From positions 1-64,000 of IMG/VR virus record IMGVR_UViG_3300025617_000007: a stretch of DNA of 64,000 nucleotides; one strand, given 5' to 3'. The notes below the pieces were generated by a model, which ran no database searches, had not been told where the DNA came from, and saw only the letters and a program-made list of their open reading frames with translations. Shown piece by piece: positions 1 through 8,414 of the stretch; position 1 is the first letter of the stretch; the number at the start of each line of letters is the position of its first letter. The translations under genes were made by a program, and so were the position numbers. The stretch is from a virus.

Positions 1-127
1 ATCAAGTAAATAAGTTTGACCGACAGACGCAATTGAAAAATAATTAAATACTGGGTCCGTACTACTTAACCAAACAATTCGTGAAGGGTCATTACAACAA
101 GCAAGTATATGATACGTTTCACTTGGT
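1..127. repeat. Direct repeat, copy A (with 25815-25941)
   Basis: Bases 1-127 are identical to bases 25815-25941. Because copy A begins at the window edge it may be longer. Both copies encode the SETYHILACC module in the same frame, inside two different tail proteins. Perfect identity implies recent duplication or gene conversion. Confidence 0.95.
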
Positions 128-1152
128 GTCGGTGAAGGTGTCGGTGAAGGTTGTGGTTCTGAAGAACATGTTTCACAATCCTCATAAACTGTAACTCCCG
201 AGTAAGTATTTCCTGTCGGTAATAAAGATTTATCTTTGGTCACATAACAACAACTATCACCTGAAAGTTTAATAACACTACCAATTGGTGGGTGTGGTAA
301 ATTACCTGAAAGGTCAACCCATCGTTCATGCTCAGGACATTTTGTTGGGTCTTCAGATTCGCAAGCCAGTAGAAACATTGAATAATGGTCACTCGGAGAA
401 GTAATATAATAGTTAGACGGACCATCGGGGTCTCTAGGGTCAAAAACTGTAGGAGGTCGTGTTTGATTTCCCATACATTCATCACAACCATTAGTATAAA
501 CCACATCAACCTGTGAAGTAAATGTAATATTTGGCACGCAAACCTCGCTCCCACAACTACTAATTACATCCCAACACGTACCAATTATATCAATAAAAGA
601 ATCACCTACTTGTAGATTATTAAAATTATATATACAAGCAACTAAACCTTCTTCGCTACAAGCAGAAATACATATAGTACCGAGATTATTATGTACCACA
701 TAATCATTTAATAAAAAATAGTGTGGACCGTCAAGAGATATTGAATGGACTTCAGTATTGTGTTCAATAACTTCAAAACTAACGACTTCTTCATTAACGA
801 ACTCGTCATTTACAATTTTAACCATTTGTAAGTCCCCACCTACCGTTAAATCTTCAATATTAGTAAAACTATATACCTCATTTGATTTTGAATAGGTTAA
901 TACTTTTTTTGAAGTAGCATAAAGATTATTAACCTTTAAGGTGTTTGAAACATTTTTAAATGTCCTGTCGACTTTGACATCAACATAATTAACCTCACCT
1001 AATTCATCAGTTAACCACGTTTCTTTGTCAAAGTCAGAGTCAATTGTTGGAATATAAAATGTGCGTAAAGAGTCCCCTACAACAATATTTTCAATATTAC
1101 GTGTAGAACCGTCCGATAATATAACACTTTGCCCAACTTTATAACCTGCCAT
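1..1152 (-). CDS. Tail-type protein with N-terminal Hint (intein-like) domain, partial
   Basis: The gene starts with ATG at 1152 and runs off the left edge; 384 codons are visible without a stop. Residues 1-155 look like a Hint domain: an N-terminal block with SVILSDGS and IENIVVGDSL, and a C-terminal block SISLDGPHYFLL followed by VVHN, with His154-Asn155 as the splice or cleavage pair. The usual Cys or Ser nucleophile at the first intein position is not seen (the protein begins MAGYKVG), and the residue after HN is Asn, so full splicing is unlikely and C-terminal cleavage or a structural role is more plausible. Residues about 160-340 are Cys-rich modules, followed by a short Pro/Thr/Ser linker and the module SETYHILACC, which is shared with the 1838-aa adhesin at 20688-26204. 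A TATTTATA box lies 18 bases upstream. It is probably a virion adhesin; the full length is unknown. Confidence 0.75.
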   Translation of the reverse strand, partial: MAGYKVGQSVILSDGSTRNIENIVVGDSLRTFYIPTIDSDFDKETWLTDELGEVNYVDVKVDRTFKNVSNTLKVNNLYATSKKVLTYSKSNEVYSFTNIEDLTVGGDLQMVKIVNDEFVNEEVVSFEVIEHNTEVHSISLDGPHYFLLNDYVVHNNLGTICISACSEEGLVACIYNFNNLQVGDSFIDIIGTCWDVISSCGSEVCVPNITFTSQVDVVYTNGCDECMGNQTRPPTVFDPRDPDGPSNYYITSPSDHYSMFLLACESEDPTKCPEHERWVDLSGNLPHPPIGSVIKLSGDSCCYVTKDKSLLPTGNTYSGVTVYEDCETCSSEPQPSPTPSPTPSETYHILACCNDPSRIVWLSSTDPVFNYFSIASVGQTYLLD

Positions 1153-1170
1153 TTAGAAATATACTTACTA

Positions 1171-1178
1171 TATAAATA
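1171..1178 (-). promoter_or_regulatory. TATTTATA box, candidate late promoter
   Basis: Read on the minus strand this is TATTTATA, 18 bases before the ATG of the Hint-domain protein, in the gap behind the glycan cassette. It matches the recurrent box found before many genes here. The context is GATTATTTATATAGTAAG. Confidence 0.5.
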
Positions 1179-1217
1179 ATCGCAAGTGCGATTTTATGTA
1201 GAGAAAATAAGTAAAAA

Positions 1218-3593
1218 TTAGTTTTCTCTTCTTTCTTCAGGTTTATAATATTTAATTCTTTCGTGCCAAATAGGAGATGCCAATAAAATTGCAGGATTTA
1301 ATTCTCCCTTCTTTGTCATCTGATACATATGTGACATCCAAGTCTGTTCGTATGGGTGTCCCCACTTAGTATCAATAAACATTTTTTTATTACCTTCTTT
1401 ACTAACAATCATAGGCCAATTAGCATAGTAAATTTCACCATCAACATATGTCAATCCATCCATATTTCGAATATTTTTAAATTCAGTTAATGGAACATTC
1501 GGGTCTAATCCGCTGACAGGTAACTTATCATAATGAGGCCAATCTTTAGTCCTAATGTCTTGTGGAACATTATACCACGAACACTGTTTATCGTTATCAA
1601 AATAAACTTCAGTAAAACTTAACTTTAAGAAATCGAAACCTTCTTTTAACATTATTCTATGAGCTAAATTATAAATGTTTGGAACGTATTTTCTAAATCC
1701 ATTCCTACAAACCTCACCTTTTAATTCTGGTGGGTTAACCGTCATATCATCTTCAAAGAAGAACATAAAATCAGCATCTGATTTGTGAAAATGTTCGGCA
1801 GCTGCTTGACGACCACCACAAATACCCGTATTACCACCTAAATCAATATATTCAAAGTTATACTCCTTCGCAATTTCTTTATTTTTAACTTTAGCATTTT
1901 GGTCGGTTGAATTATCCAATAAAAACAGGTTCGGTCTTTCCAACCACTCAGGAGTTTTTTTCATTGAATTAATCGTATGTAGTACTTGTTCAGGAAAATT
2001 AAAAGTTAACATATATAAATTAGTATTAACTCTATTAACATCTCTATCAGTATACTTACGATTATTATTGATTCTTTTTACGTCTGGTTCAGTAATTTTA
2101 ACATTATTTTCTTTAAGTGCTTGCGTGAACTTAACGATTAAACCATTACCGTCCAACTCAAACCTTTTATAAAGGTCAGGTTCCAAATAAGACATAATAG
2201 TAAACAAACTCTCCTCAGTACCCATAAGTCCTTGGGACAAGGTTTGGTCTAATAATGCATAATATGTTGAGTTAGCTTCGTTTAATTGTTGTTTGTGTCC
2301 ACCAAATAACCCACCTCTACATACATACTTAACTTTTTCACCTGAAATACGGTTCATGTCACCATATTTAAAACCATGAATCTCCGTATCAGCCTCATAA
2401 GGATAACTTAAAAATAAAAATGGATTACCGTGGTCAGTTAACTTGTCTAACACATTATCATCAACTAAATGTCCTTTAGGTACTGTATTCGTAATACCCG
2501 CATCTAACCAAAAGAAATATTCAGTATCAAATGGATTCCAAATAGACGCGTCATTTAACATAAACATTTTACCTTGAACTATCGGGTTATACCATTCTAA
2601 TGATGCTTGTGGTGAACTACCTAACCAACCTACTTGATTTAACCAATTAGAATTTGTTCTTATTTCTTGAGTTCTATCCCAAAATGGAGAATATAAGTTT
2701 TTAACACCATCTAACTCCATTACTTTTACATAGGTATTTTCTCTATTCCTATGTTCCCAAACTAAACTTTCCAATTCTTTAGGTACATAGATAAATAGAT
2801 TCTGAGGTATCTGTAATAAATTTTTAAAATGTTCAATATAGTGGTCAAATGAACGTCCATTTCGGTTAATATCCCATAAACCAGTAACTATTGTCATATT
2901 ATTATTTAAATTCGACATATCATTATAAATTTTTTCATATATTTCTTTTTTTATTGCAGTTATATCTTGACCCAACTCATAAAAATAACCATACTTATCT
3001 AACTTATCGGTTGTTAATTTTTTTTCTTCATCTGTAAGATTAATATATTCTAATCGAATGAAATGTGGTTTGATTTTTTCTAAATTCATTTGTTTAAAAA
3101 TCATCCAATCATACCCCTCAGCATCACAAATAAAAACATCAATTTTATCGAGACTATGTTTTTGAATTAACGTACTTAACGATATACCATTTACATCTAT
3201 AGTTTTAGCTAAATTATCTTTAACAAAGATATCCCTTTCGTAGTCAGTCCCAAACCCATTTTTTAAAGGGAAAAGAGCACTCATTCCTTGATAACCAGGG
3301 TGTAAATCATTTTCTTTTATAACACCTCTTTCTACCGTTAACATTCTCACCGGCCCATCACTATCTGTTATTGCACTATTTTCAAATACACAATTATTTC
3401 TGTGTTTTAAATTATTTTTAAGAATATCAAATATTTCAGGTATAGGCTCTACCAAAACTTCATCCCATTTAAAGTTTTCTAAATGACCTCTTGTATCGTC
3501 AAACGAAAAACCGTCCATAGCTCCGACCTGAACTACTTGAATGTCGGTAAAGTTTTTATTTATATAATTTAGCGAGTCGGTAATTAAATCCAT
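1218..3593 (-). CDS. Three-domain fusion: FkbM-type methyltransferase, HtrL/YibB-like domain, GT2 glycosyltransferase
   Basis: This 791-aa protein joins three glycan enzymes. Residues 1-225 resemble FkbM-family SAM methyltransferases (O-methylation of sugars), with VQVGAMDG at 21-28 and the acidic strand DVFICDAEGYD near 152-162. Residues about 232-500 resemble the HtrL/YibB glycosyltransferase-like family, with IVTGLWDINR at 235-244 and FFWLDAGI near 360. Residues about 525-790 look like a GT-A family 2 glycosyltransferase, with GGNTGICGGR before a DxD-like FFEDDM near 614. It is last in the cassette, 13 bases after the sulfotransferase gene. Domain calls rest on motif recognition; the exact sugar and acceptor are unknown. 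The order suggests a single polypeptide that adds sugars and methyl-caps them. An in-frame Met at 226 or 233 could give a shorter product without the methyltransferase, but no initiation signal is evident there. Confidence 0.75.
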   Translation of the reverse strand: MDLITDSLNYINKNFTDIQVVQVGAMDGFSFDDTRGHLENFKWDEVLVEPIPEIFDILKNNLKHRNNCVFENSAITDSDGPVRMLTVERGVIKENDLHPGYQGMSALFPLKNGFGTDYERDIFVKDNLAKTIDVNGISLSTLIQKHSLDKIDVFICDAEGYDWMIFKQMNLEKIKPHFIRLEYINLTDEEKKLTTDKLDKYGYFYELGQDITAIKKEIYEKIYNDMSNLNNNMTIVTGLWDINRNGRSFDHYIEHFKNLLQIPQNLFIYVPKELESLVWEHRNRENTYVKVMELDGVKNLYSPFWDRTQEIRTNSNWLNQVGWLGSSPQASLEWYNPIVQGKMFMLNDASIWNPFDTEYFFWLDAGITNTVPKGHLVDDNVLDKLTDHGNPFLFLSYPYEADTEIHGFKYGDMNRISGEKVKYVCRGGLFGGHKQQLNEANSTYYALLDQTLSQGLMGTEESLFTIMSYLEPDLYKRFELDGNGLIVKFTQALKENNVKITEPDVKRINNNRKYTDRDVNRVNTNLYMLTFNFPEQVLHTINSMKKTPEWLERPNLFLLDNSTDQNAKVKNKEIAKEYNFEYIDLGGNTGICGGRQAAAEHFHKSDADFMFFFEDDMTVNPPELKGEVCRNGFRKYVPNIYNLAHRIMLKEGFDFLKLSFTEVYFDNDKQCSWYNVPQDIRTKDWPHYDKLPVSGLDPNVPLTEFKNIRNMDGLTYVDGEIYYANWPMIVSKEGNKKMFIDTKWGHPYEQTWMSHMYQMTKKGELNPAILLASPIWHERIKYYKPEERREN

Positions 3594-3606
3594 TTTACTT
3601 TTTATT

Positions 3607-4230
3607 TTAAAATTTATAATTGAATATTTCTATTTCTTTTTTGGAGACGTTTTTAACTATTTCAAAAGTTTCATCATTATAAAACTCTTGGTATGGTTTA
3701 CTTACATCAATATCTATTACATAATTAAATTTGTTCTTATCATGTATTCTGAGGTCTCTATTTAATTCAATTTTAAATTTACTTTCCATGAAATTCAACA
3801 TACCATCAAAATCTGAATAATCGAACCATTTATCAAATGTAAGTCCCTTTTCTTCTAATTCAACACTAGTCAAACTTTGGTAATGTCTTTTTTGATACGA
3901 TGTCTTTATGTAATTTTCAAAAGTAACATCTTCAGGATTTATATTTTTATAAGTTTCTTTAGTTTCACATATATTACTAAAATCACGTATATTAAAACAT
4001 GTTTCATGTAGTAAATAACGATAATAAGAAACTGCGTGTTCCCACGGATTTCTTATCATAATAGTTTTATAAAAATCTTGAAATTGATACTGATTCCTAT
4101 CCACATCTTTAACTGTCATATGATGGGAATAACCTTCCCAACCATTCGCTAACATCATCTCTCTAAATGATGTTCCTCCATTTTTTGGTACGTGAATATG
4201 AAAATGTTTATTTTTTTGACTAACTATCAT
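3607..4230 (-). CDS. Sulfotransferase family protein (PAPS-dependent)
   Basis: This 207-aa protein has both PAPS-binding motifs of the carbohydrate and tyrosine sulfotransferase superfamily: a P-loop-like 5'-phosphosulfate loop HVPKNGGTSFRE at residues 13-24, and the 3'-phosphate motif IRNPWEHAVSYYRYL at 59-73, with Arg60 and Ser68 in the expected places. Such enzymes move sulfate from PAPS to a hydroxyl of a sugar or tyrosine. It lies 6 bases after the glycosyltransferase at 4237-5073 and 13 bases before the methyltransferase/glycosyltransferase fusion, so it belongs to the same operon. The likely acceptor is the glycan made by its neighbours (inference). It is shorter than most family members but keeps the core motifs. 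Confidence 0.72.
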   Translation of the reverse strand: MIVSQKNKHFHIHVPKNGGTSFREMMLANGWEGYSHHMTVKDVDRNQYQFQDFYKTIMIRNPWEHAVSYYRYLLHETCFNIRDFSNICETKETYKNINPEDVTFENYIKTSYQKRHYQSLTSVELEEKGLTFDKWFDYSDFDGMLNFMESKFKIELNRDLRIHDKNKFNYVIDIDVSKPYQEFYNDETFEIVKNVSKKEIEIFNYKF

Positions 4231-4236
4231 ATAAAA

Positions 4237-5073
4237 TTAAATTTCCCAATTACTATTATTATACGAATTATCAATAAATTTATATAATTTTTTAGTTTTT
4301 TCATCGTCTTTATTATTCTGTCTCTCAACATTACATCCTTCTAAAGAACCGTGTTCAATATATTTTTTAATTGGAAACGTATGTCTTAAATTTTCTAACC
4401 ACTCATCATAGTTATTAAAGTCTTTATCCTCCTCAAAATACGTGACCACTCTCGGTCTTTTGTTTTTTGCAAAATACGCAGACACTGTGGTATCATCGCA
4501 CCATGTACCATATTCATCAATAAAATCAAAGAAATCATCACCAAAAAAATGTCTACGATATGAAATAGTTTTATAATGTTGTAAAATATCAACAAGTGAG
4601 TTTCTTTTTAGTGAAGAGTAATAATAATCTCTAGTATCACCGAAATGATTCGATAAAAGTCCATTCTCATCTCTAGACCTCATACCATCATATCCCACAA
4701 CATAATCAGGCCATTTTTCCCTATTTTTAATGTGTTCATTAACCATTTCTTCATGATAATACATATCATCATCAACCACTATAATTATGGTATCATCATT
4801 AACTATTCTCTTTACCGTTGGTAATAGTTTTGTAATAGAACCGTAATCATCGGTTCTAAAAATTTTCAACTTTTTATCGTCTATCATTTCTAACCATTCA
4901 GGTATAATATATTCATCACCATTCTTTGAATAAAAATTTGGTATATTCAGGTGAATTTCATAATTTTCATTATAATTTTGATTTAATAAAGATTCAATAC
5001 AGTATCTCATATCAAAATTATATTTACTATTTAACCTTTCAGGTATTGTTGTAAGTGTTATTATTACTTCCAT
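4237..5073 (-). CDS. GT-A fold glycosyltransferase
   Basis: This 278-aa protein begins with the strand IITLTTIPERL, typical of glycosyltransferase families that open with a TxxP-R motif. It carries YGSITKLLPTV at 78-88 and the metal-binding acidic cluster VVDDDMYY, with Asp101-103 as the DxD site for a nucleotide sugar. Basic and acidic residues further on (GDDFFDFIDEYG) may form the acceptor site. There is no membrane segment or signal peptide, so it would act in the host cytoplasm. It is 3 bases after the SAM methyltransferase gene and 6 bases before the sulfotransferase. The family is recognised only as GT-A; donor and acceptor are unknown. Confidence 0.7.
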   Translation of the reverse strand: MEVIITLTTIPERLNSKYNFDMRYCIESLLNQNYNENYEIHLNIPNFYSKNGDEYIIPEWLEMIDDKKLKIFRTDDYGSITKLLPTVKRIVNDDTIIIVVDDDMYYHEEMVNEHIKNREKWPDYVVGYDGMRSRDENGLLSNHFGDTRDYYYSSLKRNSLVDILQHYKTISYRRHFFGDDFFDFIDEYGTWCDDTTVSAYFAKNKRPRVVTYFEEDKDFNNYDEWLENLRHTFPIKKYIEHGSLEGCNVERQNNKDDEKTKKLYKFIDNSYNNSNWEI

Positions 5074-5076
5074 AAC

Positions 5077-5769
5077 TTATATTTTAACAAATACTGTTTG
5101 TCTACCCCATAAAACTTTAACATATCCGTTTTCAAGTAAATAAGGTGTTAATAATTTATCTTTACCGCCAGCGTCAGTATTAAAATCTGTATCATCAACC
5201 GATACTATGTGTATATCCGATAACTTATCCTGCGCAACTTTAAAAGCTTCTAAGTGTTTTTCAGCATATTGAGGTACCCCAACGTCCCATCCGTCTAAAT
5301 AAAGTAAATCAATCTTTTTATCGAAATTACGTAAAAATTCTATACCATCCATAGGTATATTAACATGAATATTGTCAGGAAAATCAGTCTTAAGATGATG
5401 TAAATATTGATTATGTAAGGTTTCTTTACACCTTTCATCGATATCCACAGTATATACCTCAAAACCTTCTTTAGAAAAAAAATGGGTTGAATGACCATCC
5501 TGACAACAAGGAGGAGCATCTTTAGTTTCAATATTATAACAATCGTCATAATAATTAATACAACCATCGGTCACTCCCGACCTGGTTGACCCAATTTCTA
5601 CCACAACGTTACCTCCAATAATTTTTAAAAGCTCAGAAGTTTTTTTTAACCACGGAGCAGGGTAGTTCCTAAAGTAATTTTCATAAGGTTTTAAAGGACT
5701 ATGGTCCCAATAAATTGTATTATACTTAAAATCATGTGCAGATTTTAATAGTTCTATAATTTTTTCCAT
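5077..5769 (-). CDS. Class I SAM-dependent methyltransferase
   Basis: This 230-aa protein shows a Rossmann-type SAM-binding pattern: VVVEIGSTRSG near 54-64 as motif I, EVYTVDIDER as the acidic strand that binds the ribose, and IDLLYLDGWD as motif IV. A Cys pair in DAPPCCQDGH is notable. The C-terminus has VSVDDTDF and a GGKDKLL loop. It looks like the Methyltransf_24-type group often found in polysaccharide clusters. It lies between the second GT60-like gene (4 bases) and the GT-A gene (3 bases), so it is probably co-translated with them. It could methylate a sugar of the phage-made glycan, which would make it a second methyltransferase beside the FkbM domain downstream. The substrate cannot be read from sequence. 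Confidence 0.7.
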   Translation of the reverse strand: MEKIIELLKSAHDFKYNTIYWDHSPLKPYENYFRNYPAPWLKKTSELLKIIGGNVVVEIGSTRSGVTDGCINYYDDCYNIETKDAPPCCQDGHSTHFFSKEGFEVYTVDIDERCKETLHNQYLHHLKTDFPDNIHVNIPMDGIEFLRNFDKKIDLLYLDGWDVGVPQYAEKHLEAFKVAQDKLSDIHIVSVDDTDFNTDAGGKDKLLTPYLLENGYVKVLWGRQTVFVKI

Positions 5770-5773
5770 TTTT

Positions 5774-7057
5774 TTATAATTTAAATTCTACTCGTTCCGC
5801 CCATCCTCGTTCTTTGGTTAATCCCCAGTAAACAACTTTGGAAGGATTTTTATCTGTTAAAAACATCTCTTCATAGTGTATAGGTTCACCATGTTTTAGG
5901 AACCTTTCTAATCTATGACCTTTTATATAATTATGGTTAACTCCAATTCCTTCATCATCATCAAATGCAATTAATATGGATTCGTAGTCATCTGCAGGTA
6001 ACATATCTCTCGTCACATTAACTAAATGGTAAAATGAGTACATAAACGATTTTTCCCATTCTTCTTCAGTTTCATAATTATATGGGTTCGGAGGAAATAA
6101 ATTATCTTTAGTGTATTTTTGAAAAGATTTATTTTTAAAATGAATTCCAGCATATTTTTCATAATCTCTAACAGTTCTAACGGTCCCTAATTCGTAACCC
6201 GTTAAATCATGACCATTATCTTCAACACCAAATAGTTGTCTAATTCTTGACCTTGCAATATCATTACCTTTCCACCATAAACTCTCACCTCGCTTACTTT
6301 GGTCATCCCAAACTAACTTTCCAGCTCTTTCTTCTCTCATCGTTGCATGCCATATCACAATCCTGTGAGGATGAAACAAATCATAACCATGGGTATATGA
6401 GCGCACCGTTAAATTAATCTCTTCACCCGCAAAGAAAATATTAGGGTCATGTCTCACTTCTTTCGCCCACTTATTAGGTCCAAATGCAAAGTGACCACTT
6501 AAGAATCTAGCAGGATATGGTTTATCTAAATGTTTCCAACCTCCTTTAACAGCTGTGGGTCTGATAAATATCGTCCCAAATGGGTAGAATGTCGCAGCTT
6601 CAGATTGCCAAGGTTCCTTAACTCGGTCATTAGGGTCGTTAAATGGGTTATAATATGGTAAGTATCCTCCAATTATTGGATTATAACCTTCTTTCTTTAA
6701 ATCATAATACCATTTAATTAATGTTTCGTCCCAATTTTCAGTAAACCTATGGTGTGAATCCAACTGACAAACAAAGTCTTCGTCAGTCAATAGTTGGTCA
6801 TTTATAATACCCCTTGCATATGCCAATCCCTTAGCTTCTTCATAAGGCATATCATATATTTTAAATCTAGGGTCATCACGATACTCATCCACATTATCAA
6901 ACCCATCTTCAGGATTAAATTGTCGACATATACCAAAATGTATTCTTTCAGGATGCTTAGCGTTTTCCAACGCACTTTTTATTGTAGGTATCAATTCAGG
7001 CTCACGATAAGCCGGTAAATGAACCAAAATTGTCATATTTTTTTTACTTTTTTTCAT
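5774..7057 (-). CDS. GT60-like glycosyltransferase (GlcNAc-transferase family), copy 2
   Basis: This 427-aa protein is a paralogue of the gene just upstream. Family features are the N-terminal strand VHLPAYREPELIPTI, the nucleotide-sugar site QLDSHHRFTENWD (Asp100-His102), and the later block AGEEINLTVRSYTHGYDLFHP, all matching the pattern of the GT60 GlcNAc-transferases. Known members add alpha-GlcNAc to hydroxyproline of Skp1 in Dictyostelium or to Thr in mucins of Trypanosoma cruzi. The annotated ATG overlaps the upstream gene by 14 bases. An in-frame ATG at 7036 (Met8) aligns better with the paralogue and leaves a 7-base gap, so it may be the true start. Both copies keep the DSH site, so both may be active, perhaps on different acceptors or in sequence. 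Assignment to GT60 is from motifs only. Confidence 0.75.
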   Translation of the reverse strand: MKKSKKNMTILVHLPAYREPELIPTIKSALENAKHPERIHFGICRQFNPEDGFDNVDEYRDDPRFKIYDMPYEEAKGLAYARGIINDQLLTDEDFVCQLDSHHRFTENWDETLIKWYYDLKKEGYNPIIGGYLPYYNPFNDPNDRVKEPWQSEAATFYPFGTIFIRPTAVKGGWKHLDKPYPARFLSGHFAFGPNKWAKEVRHDPNIFFAGEEINLTVRSYTHGYDLFHPHRIVIWHATMREERAGKLVWDDQSKRGESLWWKGNDIARSRIRQLFGVEDNGHDLTGYELGTVRTVRDYEKYAGIHFKNKSFQKYTKDNLFPPNPYNYETEEEWEKSFMYSFYHLVNVTRDMLPADDYESILIAFDDDEGIGVNHNYIKGHRLERFLKHGEPIHYEEMFLTDKNPSKVVYWGLTKERGWAERVEFKL

Positions 7058-8318
7058 ATAATGTTCCTTCCAATCTGTTTACCCACCCTTCTTTTATTGA
7101 GTGAGGCCAAACAATCCATTTATATGGTCGTTTCACGGTATTGAAACTTCTCCATACTCTACAGAACTTATCAGGGTCCTGTTTCATTCTTTTAATTTCA
7201 TTTTCATCAGCATCTTGTCTAAACAACTCATTTCCGTCCTCATCTTCAAATGCCACTGCCCATACGTTATAATCATCGTGAGGGACACTATCAAAATGGA
7301 TGTCAATACAATGTTTAAACGGAGTAGTAAACGCATTTTCATATTCTTCATCACTCTCAAATACAGGACATGGTGGGTCTAATTTGTCTGCAGTGTGTTG
7401 TAGAACCGCTCTTCTACTAAACTTAATACCTGAGTATCTCTCATACTCATCAATAGTTCTTTCATCACCTAAACCCCACGGACCAAACTCTTCAGGGTCG
7501 TAAATCTCACCATCAACACCCAATAACTTTCTATTTCTAACGTGTGAATTGTCGTTATTAGTTCCCCACGTATTATGGTCGTCCCAATGTTTTTTAAGTC
7601 CTTTACGTGTGTAATAATGCCATAAGAAAATTTTATGTGGATGTAATAAATCGTAACCGTGAGTGTATGCTCTCACTGCAATTGAAATTTCTTCACCGTG
7701 AAAATAATACTTAGGGTCGTGTTGGACTTTTTCAGCAAATTCCCCTAAAGTAAATGCAAAATGAGCTGAGTAAAATCTTGCAGGTATTGGTTCTGACCTT
7801 TCTTCAAAATCATCTATCGTTGAAGGTAAGAAATGTACATTCCCGTCAGGACTAAATCTATCAAAATCCATCCTCCACGGTTTCATAATTCTACTCTCAG
7901 GGTCATTATCAGGCTCAAATGAGGGCGCGTAACTGGTTAATAGGGGTTTTTTAATTCCGTTTTTAATTAACCTTTTTAGTTCTTTTTTTAACTCATAATC
8001 CCAATTCTCAATGAATCGTGTATGTGAATCTATTTGTAACGTATAAGTTTCACCATCATATAGTTGTTGTAATAAATTTCTAGCCCAACAAGCACCTTCA
8101 CTATCTTCATAAGGAATGTTAAGAATTCTAAACCTATCATCATCTTTATATTCATCTAAATTATCCCACTCATCTTCAGAACTATGTTGCCAAGCAATTC
8201 CAATTCTAAGATTGTCAGGATTTTTACATTTATCCAACATATCTTTAATTGTCGGTATCAATTGTGGGTCTCGGTAAGATGCTATTTGTACAAAAATAGT
8301 CTCAGGTTTACGTGCCAT
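7044..8318 (-). CDS. GT60-like glycosyltransferase (GlcNAc-transferase family), copy 1
   Basis: This 424-aa protein opens with IFVQIASYRDPQLIPTI, typical of GT60 enzymes, followed by LQIDSHTRFIENWD with the DSH donor site at 97-99, and FHGEEISIAVRAYTHGYDLLHP in the second half. These enzymes use UDP-GlcNAc and modify Thr, Ser or hydroxyproline in unfolded Pro-rich protein segments. It is the first gene of the glycan cassette. The 96 bases before its start hold a variant of the TATTTAT box (TATTTAA at 8348-8354) and separate it from the divergent plus-strand gene. Thr/Pro/Ser repeat proteins lie about 10 kb upstream and are obvious candidate acceptors (inference). It is the clearest enzyme in the cassette. 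Confidence 0.8.
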   Translation of the reverse strand: MARKPETIFVQIASYRDPQLIPTIKDMLDKCKNPDNLRIGIAWQHSSEDEWDNLDEYKDDDRFRILNIPYEDSEGACWARNLLQQLYDGETYTLQIDSHTRFIENWDYELKKELKRLIKNGIKKPLLTSYAPSFEPDNDPESRIMKPWRMDFDRFSPDGNVHFLPSTIDDFEERSEPIPARFYSAHFAFTLGEFAEKVQHDPKYYFHGEEISIAVRAYTHGYDLLHPHKIFLWHYYTRKGLKKHWDDHNTWGTNNDNSHVRNRKLLGVDGEIYDPEEFGPWGLGDERTIDEYERYSGIKFSRRAVLQHTADKLDPPCPVFESDEEYENAFTTPFKHCIDIHFDSVPHDDYNVWAVAFEDEDGNELFRQDADENEIKRMKQDPDKFCRVWRSFNTVKRPYKWIVWPHSIKEGWVNRLEGTLYEKK

Positions 8319-8400
8319 AATATATTATTTTAAATTTTATTCTTACATTAAATAATCACGAAAAATTAATGATTGTAAAGGTCTAAACATAAAAATCGAA

Positions 8401-8408
8401 TATTTATA
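8401..8408 (+). promoter_or_regulatory. TATTTATA box before the plus-strand gene
   Basis: This is the only box oriented on the plus strand, and it stands 6 bases before the only plus-strand gene, in the context GAATATTTATAAGTAAG. It is the best evidence that the box is directional and is read as TATTTAT in the direction of transcription. Confidence 0.55.
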
Positions 8409-8414
8409 AGTAAG

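Noticed and set aside
240-554. Minus-strand frame of 104 codons
   Set aside because: It lies in another frame inside the Hint-domain gene, which has recognisable domains.
8401-8408. T4-type late box TATAAATA for the GT60 operon on the minus strand
   Set aside because: The same bases read in that direction give TATAAATA, but all other boxes point the other way, and this copy fits the plus-strand gene 6 bases downstream better.
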